Below are positions 6,193 to 9,235 of a stretch of DNA of 9,235 nucleotides, in pieces. Positions within the stretch are counted from its first letter, which is position 1, and every line of letters starts with the position of its first letter. This DNA is from Gammaproteobacteria bacterium (lineage in GTDB: Bacteria > Pseudomonadota > Gammaproteobacteria > Coxiellales > Coxiellaceae). The notes under the pieces were generated by a model. That model ran no database searches. It saw only the letters and a program-made list of their open reading frames with translations, and was not told the origin of the DNA. Both the position numbers and the translations under genes were made by a program. The stretch covers positions 1-9,235 of the forward strand of contig JAJFJO010000376.1 of assembly GCA_021774015.1 (NCBI GenBank), written 5' to 3'.

Positions 6193-6343
6193 ATGACTAT
6201 GCACAATCCACCACATCCAGGTGCTTTCATTAGGGGGGGCTCCTGAGAGCTGGCTAGCTATGCAGGTGCATTATGATTTGTGGCAAATTAAGCAACCAAA
6301 GTTAAAAAAAATTGATTTCAATGAGTCTGATGATACAGCTTGA
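6193..6343 (+). pseudogene. higA: Relic of a HigA/VapI-type antitoxin gene
   Basis: The frame from 6193 gives MTMHNPPHPGAFIR, the highly typical HigA N-terminus, and then stops at 6244. A second frame, offset by one base, resumes with GGAPESWLAMQVHYDLWQ (6233-6286) and runs to TGA at 6341-6343, which is the typical HigA C-terminus. The junction falls at a run of seven G (6233-6239). The roughly 45 residues between, which carry the XRE helix-turn-helix, are missing, so neither DNA binding nor full antitoxin function can remain. No intact higB is beside it. It is the relic of a second toxin-antitoxin module adjacent to hicAB. Confidence 0.8.
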
Positions 6344-6646
6344 CATCATAATGCTTTTGGAACCGTCAGAAGGGGAAGTTAGTTAAATTTTTTACTAAGC
6401 AGCAACCTTTTTCATGAGTTGATTGTTGCTACCTGCTGAGGTCATCGATAAATTTTATTTATATAAAAAACACGAGAAATTACGTATTGTTTATCCCATT
6501 GATCTCCGTGATAATAGAGTATGCTATACCGTACCTGATGCGGGTAGGAAAAGATTATTTATGTTGGATAATAGTTAAGCGGTATGTGAGAAGATTTAGC
6601 GAGGTGGGCTTATAAACCATATTTTTTAATCAATGGAGAGAGTAGT
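6344..6646. other. Intergenic stretch: hairpin, unassigned open frame and repeat copy 1
   Basis: A hairpin has AGCAAC (6401-6406) pairing with GTTGCT (6425-6430). A 51-codon open frame at 6423-6578 contains KLRIVYPIDLRDNRV and resembles no protein I know; it has no evident start, so it may be a gene remnant or chance. Repeat copy 1 lies at 6525-6546. No clear promoter for the downstream LOG gene could be picked by eye. Confidence 0.4.
6525..6577 (+). repeat. Copy 1 of a diverged intergenic repeat
   Basis: TATACCGTAC, four bases, then TGCGGGTA (6525-6546), followed by ATAATAGTTA (6568-6577). The same blocks occur in the same order at 8629-8673. TACC-GTA can pair with TGC-GGGTA as an RNA hairpin with one bulged G. 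Confidence 0.6.
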
Positions 6647-7195
6647 GTGCGTAAAATTTGTGTTTTTGTTGGGGCGACTGTGGGCCATGACTCACAACTT
6701 TATAAAGCGGCACAGCTTTTGGGGCAACAAATAGCAAGAAAAGGATATGTTCTAGTTTATGGTGGAGCAAATATTGGCTTAATGGGCGTGCTGGCAGATG
6801 CAGCGTTAAAGGCGGGTGGGCAGGTTGAAGGGGTCATACCAAAATTATTTGAGGCGCAGGAAATTACGCATAAAAACATCACAAAGGTACATGTTGTAGA
6901 TTCTATGCAGGAAAGAAAAGCTATGATGGCGAATCTATCAGGTGCCTTCATTGCTCTTCCAGGAGGTTTAGGTACACTTGAAGAAGTTTTTGAGGTATGG
7001 AATGCGGTGAAGATAGGTTTGCATACAAAACCCTTGTGCTTTTTCAATGTTAATGGTTATTATGATAAATTATTTGGATTTTTAGATGATGTATTTGCGA
7101 AAGGATTTATGAAAAAAAATCATTATAATTTACCTATAGTATCAGATAAATTGCCATTTTTGCTGAATTGTATAGATGAATTATTAATGAAGTAG
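6647..7195 (+). CDS. LOG-family protein, probable cytokinin riboside 5'-monophosphate phosphoribohydrolase
   Basis: Protein of 182 residues, the full length of the LOG family (TIGR00730). These soluble Rossmann-like enzymes cleave nucleoside 5'-monophosphates to a free base and ribose 5-phosphate. Family members in plants and some bacteria release active cytokinins, and others act on AMP. Visible motifs are ICVFVGA at the N-terminus, YGGANIGLMG (38-47), R90-K91 in MQERKAMM, and the diagnostic PGGLGTLEE (105-113), whose final Glu and R90 form the active site in studied members. The start is GTG with GGAG eight bases upstream. It lies 46 bases before the LuxR gene on the same strand, so the two are probably co-transcribed. 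Motifs do not tell the true substrate. Confidence 0.88.
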   Translation: MRKICVFVGATVGHDSQLYKAAQLLGQQIARKGYVLVYGGANIGLMGVLADAALKAGGQVEGVIPKLFEAQEITHKNITKVHVVDSMQERKAMMANLSGAFIALPGGLGTLEEVFEVWNAVKIGLHTKPLCFFNVNGYYDKLFGFLDDVFAKGFMKKNHYNLPIVSDKLPFLLNCIDELLMK

Positions 7196-7241
7196 AATGT
7201 CTAATTATATGAATCATTTTACATAAACGTGAGGTTATAGC

Positions 7242-8108
7242 ATGACAGGCTTGGATCTTAATAAACATTTTTCATTAACATCCAGTAGCGACGTGGCTAC
7301 GATTTGCCAGCCTTTAAGTAATTTAGGCGTTACATATTTTAACTATATTAAAATTTATAATGAAGATGGCTCTAGAGAGCTATTAACAAATAATGCTTCT
7401 TGGATTGAGCATTTTTATAGAAATTCATTATATAGCTCTGTTGGGGCTATAGATGTTGAGTATTTACTTCCAAAAGGTTATTTTTTATGGTCTGAACTTG
7501 ATTCAGATGATCCTGTTTATTCCCAAGGAAGAGAGTCTTTTAATATTGATAATGGCGTGAGTTTTGTAGTTAGGCGGGAAGATATAACGTATCTTTATAT
7601 CTTTGCTTCAACTAGAAGTAACAATAAAATTAATAATTTTTATACTAGGAACATAGATTTGTTTAAGCGATTCATGCTGTTTTTTAATGAGCAAGCATCA
7701 GGTTTAATGAAGGCAGCCTCAGAAAATCGCATATATCTACCGGATAAACAAGTTGCATCATCACAAAAACTAAATCAAATAGATATCTCTGTTCAGAGTA
7801 GGGAGGAGTTTTATGAAAAAACACTGATGGAAAGGTTCTATCTTTTTACTGAGTCAGAGGATTTTTACTTGACTCGCAAGCAGGCTGAGTGTGCTGCATA
7901 TTTAGTGGCAGGGGCTACTGCTAAGCAATGTGGAAAGAAACTGGGTATATCGCATAGAACAGTACAAGGATATATTGACGATATAAAAAATAAAATTTAC
8001 TATTTATCTGGGGGGCGACCAACAAAAGAAGAGTTAATAAGTTTTTTGAAAAAAGCTGGCGTGCATGACGTTGTTTTCAGCAGAAAAATCAATTTATTTG
8101 AAGATTAG
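7242..8108 (+). CDS. LuxR-type transcriptional regulator with large N-terminal sensor domain
   Basis: Protein of 288 residues. The C-terminal LuxR/FixJ helix-turn-helix spans about 209-256: YLTRKQAECAAYLVAGATAK, then LGISHRTVQGYIDDIKNKI. The family's SxRTVxxxxxxIxxKI core is intact. The N-terminal 170 residues have a mixed alpha/beta pattern resembling autoinducer-binding or PAS-like domains, with no phosphoacceptor receiver domain. I do not see the full set of invariant AHL-contact residues, and no luxI-type synthase is in the window, so the ligand is unknown and it may be a LuxR solo. A short tail (257-288, GGRPTKEELISFLKKAGV) extends past the usual end, a form I associate with regulators of Legionella and relatives. 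GAGG is seven bases before the ATG. It is likely co-transcribed with the LOG gene. Confidence 0.85.
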   Translation: MTGLDLNKHFSLTSSSDVATICQPLSNLGVTYFNYIKIYNEDGSRELLTNNASWIEHFYRNSLYSSVGAIDVEYLLPKGYFLWSELDSDDPVYSQGRESFNIDNGVSFVVRREDITYLYIFASTRSNNKINNFYTRNIDLFKRFMLFFNEQASGLMKAASENRIYLPDKQVASSQKLNQIDISVQSREEFYEKTLMERFYLFTESEDFYLTRKQAECAAYLVAGATAKQCGKKLGISHRTVQGYIDDIKNKIYYLSGGRPTKEELISFLKKAGVHDVVFSRKINLFED

Positions 8109-8233
8109 TTGTTCCATGGGAATATCATTTAATATTTTTAAGCCATGATGGATGTGTTTCCTAGTATCTTTATTCTTTCTCTATGAGTTTATATAAGTAA
8201 ATGTTTTTAGTTCGATAAATTTTAGAGTTATGA
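8109..8233. other. Spacer after the LuxR gene, nothing recognised
   Basis: AT-rich stretch with no coding relic or strong hairpin seen. A short TTCC/GGAA stem at 8113-8123 followed by ATTTTT at 8134-8139 is too weak to call a terminator. Confidence 0.3.
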
Positions 8234-8619
8234 AAACATTTAGCCTTAGCTACAGGACTTGAGATTTTGGCGTCGATTTATTTTTACTAAACAGTTATTT
8301 TTTTATTGCCAGCAGGGAAAGCTCTAGATATTTTTCACCCAGGAAAGTTGTTCTAGTTACATTGTTAATCTGTATAACTGGAATCTTAATGTTTGTGTTG
8401 ACAGATAGTGTTGTAGTTATTGCAGGATGTCGTTTTCTGGAGTGTGTGGGGAGTGTTTTTTAGGTGCCTTCCCTCTCTGCCAGTATAAGTGAGATAAAAT
8501 AGCTTAAAATTAACGAGCGGCGAAGAGGAACTATTGTAACTGCCATTTCCCTTTTCTTTATAAGAAGCCCCACGTACTTGGAAGGTGGGGCCATACGCAA
8601 TGCTGGAGAATTTTCTTGA
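8234..8619 (+). pseudogene. Decayed MFS transporter gene, N-terminal part
   Basis: No intact frame exists, but consecutive segments read as the first half of a major facilitator superfamily exporter. 8234-8287 gives LALATGLEILASIYFY, like a first membrane helix. After a frame change, 8311-8460 gives YFSPRKVVLVTLLICITG, then ILMFVLTDSVVVIAG and CRFLECVGSVF. This is the cytoplasmic RK loop, helix 3 and the helix 4 GRFLxGxG motif of drug/H+ antiporters. In the same frame, after a stop at 8461, it continues VPSLSASISEIK, a second stop at 8500, then NERRRGTIVTAISLFF, like the loop and helix 5. It ends without a second half. Two in-frame stops and one frameshift make it non-functional. Resemblance is by motif and order only. 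Confidence 0.65.
8567..8591 (+). other. GC-rich hairpin with GGA in the loop
   Basis: GCCCCAC (8567-8573) and GTGGGGC (8585-8591) form a perfect 7-bp stem around GTACTTGGAAG. The loop shows the GGA core that CsrA-family proteins bind in hairpin loops. It lies at the end of the transporter relic, 360 bases before csrA. No U-run follows. Confidence 0.4.
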
Positions 8620-8628
8620 ACTATCTGG

Positions 8629-8673
8629 TATACCGTACTCAGTGCGGGTATAAATAAGTTTAAATAATAGCTA
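8629..8673 (+). repeat. Copy 2 of a diverged intergenic repeat
   Basis: TATACCGTAC, four bases, then TGCGGGTA (8629-8650), followed by ATAATAGCTA (8664-8673), matching copy 1 at 6525 block for block. The spacer between blocks is nine bases shorter. Here the ends also pair (TATACC with GGTATA), giving a longer imperfect hairpin. The two copies flank the LOG-LuxR gene pair. Confidence 0.6.
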
Positions 8674-8756
8674 GTGTGTCATAGTTTTCTTTGATAAGTG
8701 TATTGATTTAATTTTTGAATTATTTGGTTGCAGTAATCTATCAATAGACAGTTAGT

Positions 8757-8890
8757 GCCAGCAATGAGTTCGAGCTCACCGCTGGCTTAGAGTGAACTAA
8801 GATCCGAAGACCCTAGGACAACTACACAGGCAAATCCTAGCAAGTCTCCTCTTATTAGTCCACTACATATTGATCTATAACGTTTTTTTA
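8757..8890 (+). ncRNA. Possible structured RNA or csrA leader
   Basis: Two structured units lie side by side. Hairpin 1 pairs GCCAGC (8757-8762) with GCTGGC (8781-8786), with an inner GAG/CTC stem and a UUCGA-like loop. Unit 2 has three nested stems: GTGAACTAA (8792-8800) with TTAGTCCAC (8855-8863, one mismatch), AGAC (8808-8811) with GTCT (8844-8847), and CTAGGA (8813-8818) with TCCTAG (8835-8840), closing a 16-base loop. A run of seven T follows at 8884-8890. No open frame and no known RNA family was recognised. It may be a separate small RNA or the untranslated leader of csrA. Confidence 0.4.
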
Positions 8891-8951
8891 AAGCGCTATG
8901 CGCCTTGATTTAATGTTGTGTTAATGAAGCTTGATATAAGGAGATAACAAA

Positions 8952-9170
8952 ATGCTAGTTGTTACAAGATACAAAGACCAGTGTGTGGTTATTGGTGATA
9001 ATGCAAAGGTCACAGTAACCGTTCTTGGCGTCAACAAAAATGATCAGGTACGATTAGGATTTTCAGCACCAAAAGCTATACCCATTGATCGCCAAGAAAT
9101 TTATATCCGGAAAAAATCAGAAAATATCCAGCTAAATTGCAAAAGTATTGAAATGCAGGTTGCGTGTTGA
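8952..9170 (+). CDS. csrA: CsrA-family RNA-binding regulator, divergent paralogue
   Basis: Protein of 72 residues, somewhat longer than the 61-residue E. coli CsrA. CsrA dimers bind GGA in mRNA leaders and alter translation and stability. Conserved features are MLVVTR at the start, VIGD (13-16), KVTVTVLGV (19-27), QVRLGFSAP (32-40) and DRQEIYIRKK (46-55). R47 matches the RNA-contacting R44 of E. coli CsrA, and R6 is kept, but the neighbouring R7 is Y here. About three extra residues sit in the loops between strands, and the C-terminal tail (56-72) is not conserved. The divergence points to a plasmid paralogue, not a host housekeeping copy; related csrA-like genes occur on Legionella conjugative elements. 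The ribosome binding site AAGGAG (8938-8943) is strong and itself contains AAGGA, so autoregulation by CsrA binding is possible. Confidence 0.88.
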   Translation: MLVVTRYKDQCVVIGDNAKVTVTVLGVNKNDQVRLGFSAPKAIPIDRQEIYIRKKSENIQLNCKSIEMQVAC

Positions 9171-9208
9171 TTGGTTCAGCATGGATGTGATGTGCAATTT
9201 AGTAAAGC

Positions 9209-9226
9209 TGATTGATTAGTCAATCA
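9209..9226. promoter_or_regulatory. Inverted repeat downstream of csrA
   Basis: TGATTGA and TCAATCA are perfect 7-bp arms around TTAG. No T-run follows, so it is unlikely to be a terminator; it may be an operator for the next gene beyond the window. Confidence 0.4.
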
Positions 9227-9235
9227 ATTGTAAAT

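Noticed and set aside
6327..6365. CTGATGA followed by GGAACCGTC, resembling hammerhead ribozyme core pieces
   Set aside because: No proper stem II follows CTGATGA, the GAAA element is not exact, and the CTGATGA lies in the coding tail of the higA relic.
8398..8426. Perfect -35 TTGACA
   Set aside because: No acceptable -10 lies 15-19 bp downstream, and it sits within the transporter relic's coding sequence.
8568..8652. Open frame ending LENFLELSGIPYSVRV, vaguely like a glutathione S-transferase N-terminus
   Set aside because: Only the GIPY-like turn fits, the catalytic motif is absent, and the upstream part overlaps the transporter relic in another frame.
8757..8863. tRNA, tmRNA or SRP RNA in the structured segment
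   Set aside because: The UUCGA-like loop is suggestive, but there is no acceptor stem, CCA end, tag frame or SRP core motif.
1..9235. CRISPR array, insertion sequence or retron
   Set aside because: No regularly spaced long repeats, no transposase, integrase or reverse transcriptase coding sequence was found on either strand.

Overview
This window looks like the replication and maintenance core of a gammaproteobacterial plasmid, followed by an accessory stretch with many relics. The DNA is AT-rich. A theta-type iteron origin, Rep_3 initiator and parAB locus mark it as a plasmid. The host is less certain. A CsrA paralogue on a mobile replicon, a LuxR regulator with a large divergent sensor domain, and a LOG protein together are reminiscent of Legionella and relatives, but this is inference from family resemblance, not a database match.

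Layout. 20-2261 is a minus-strand operon of parA, parB and a small gene encoding two tandem ribbon-helix-helix units. The genes overlap at their stop and start codons, and the operon ends in a perfect hairpin at 20-44. The divergent intergenic region 2262-2625 holds the par promoter, several inverted repeats, four 21-22 bp iterons built from TGTGA half-units spaced one helical turn apart, a rep promoter running into the last iteron, and a palindrome in the rep leader. 2626-3957 is rep. 4084-5211 is a P-loop ATPase with a C-terminal winged helix, whose promoter is overlain by an ATTGTT array with exact 15-bp spacing. 5528-6114 is a hicAB toxin-antitoxin pair with an extended -10 promoter sitting on the hicA start codon.

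6115-6646 has no intact gene. It holds a recognisable higA antitoxin relic, with its helix-turn-helix deleted at a run of seven G, and one copy of a repeat found again at 8629. 6647-8108 is a probable two-gene operon of a LOG-family protein and a LuxR-type regulator. 8109-8951 again lacks an intact gene. It holds an MFS transporter pseudogene, the second repeat copy, and a segment with nested complementary arms that may be a structured RNA or csrA leader. 8952-9170 is a divergent csrA paralogue with a strong ribosome binding site.

Working together: Rep and the iterons start replication, ParA/ParB and probably the RHH protein partition the plasmid, and HicAB stabilises it. The LuxR and CsrA paralogues are candidate transcriptional and post-transcriptional controllers of plasmid or host functions. 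No complete known defence or novel system is evident. The most unusual items are the tandem-RHH third par gene, the 15-bp array on the ATPase promoter, the hicA start/promoter overlap, the LOG-LuxR pair and the structured leader before csrA.
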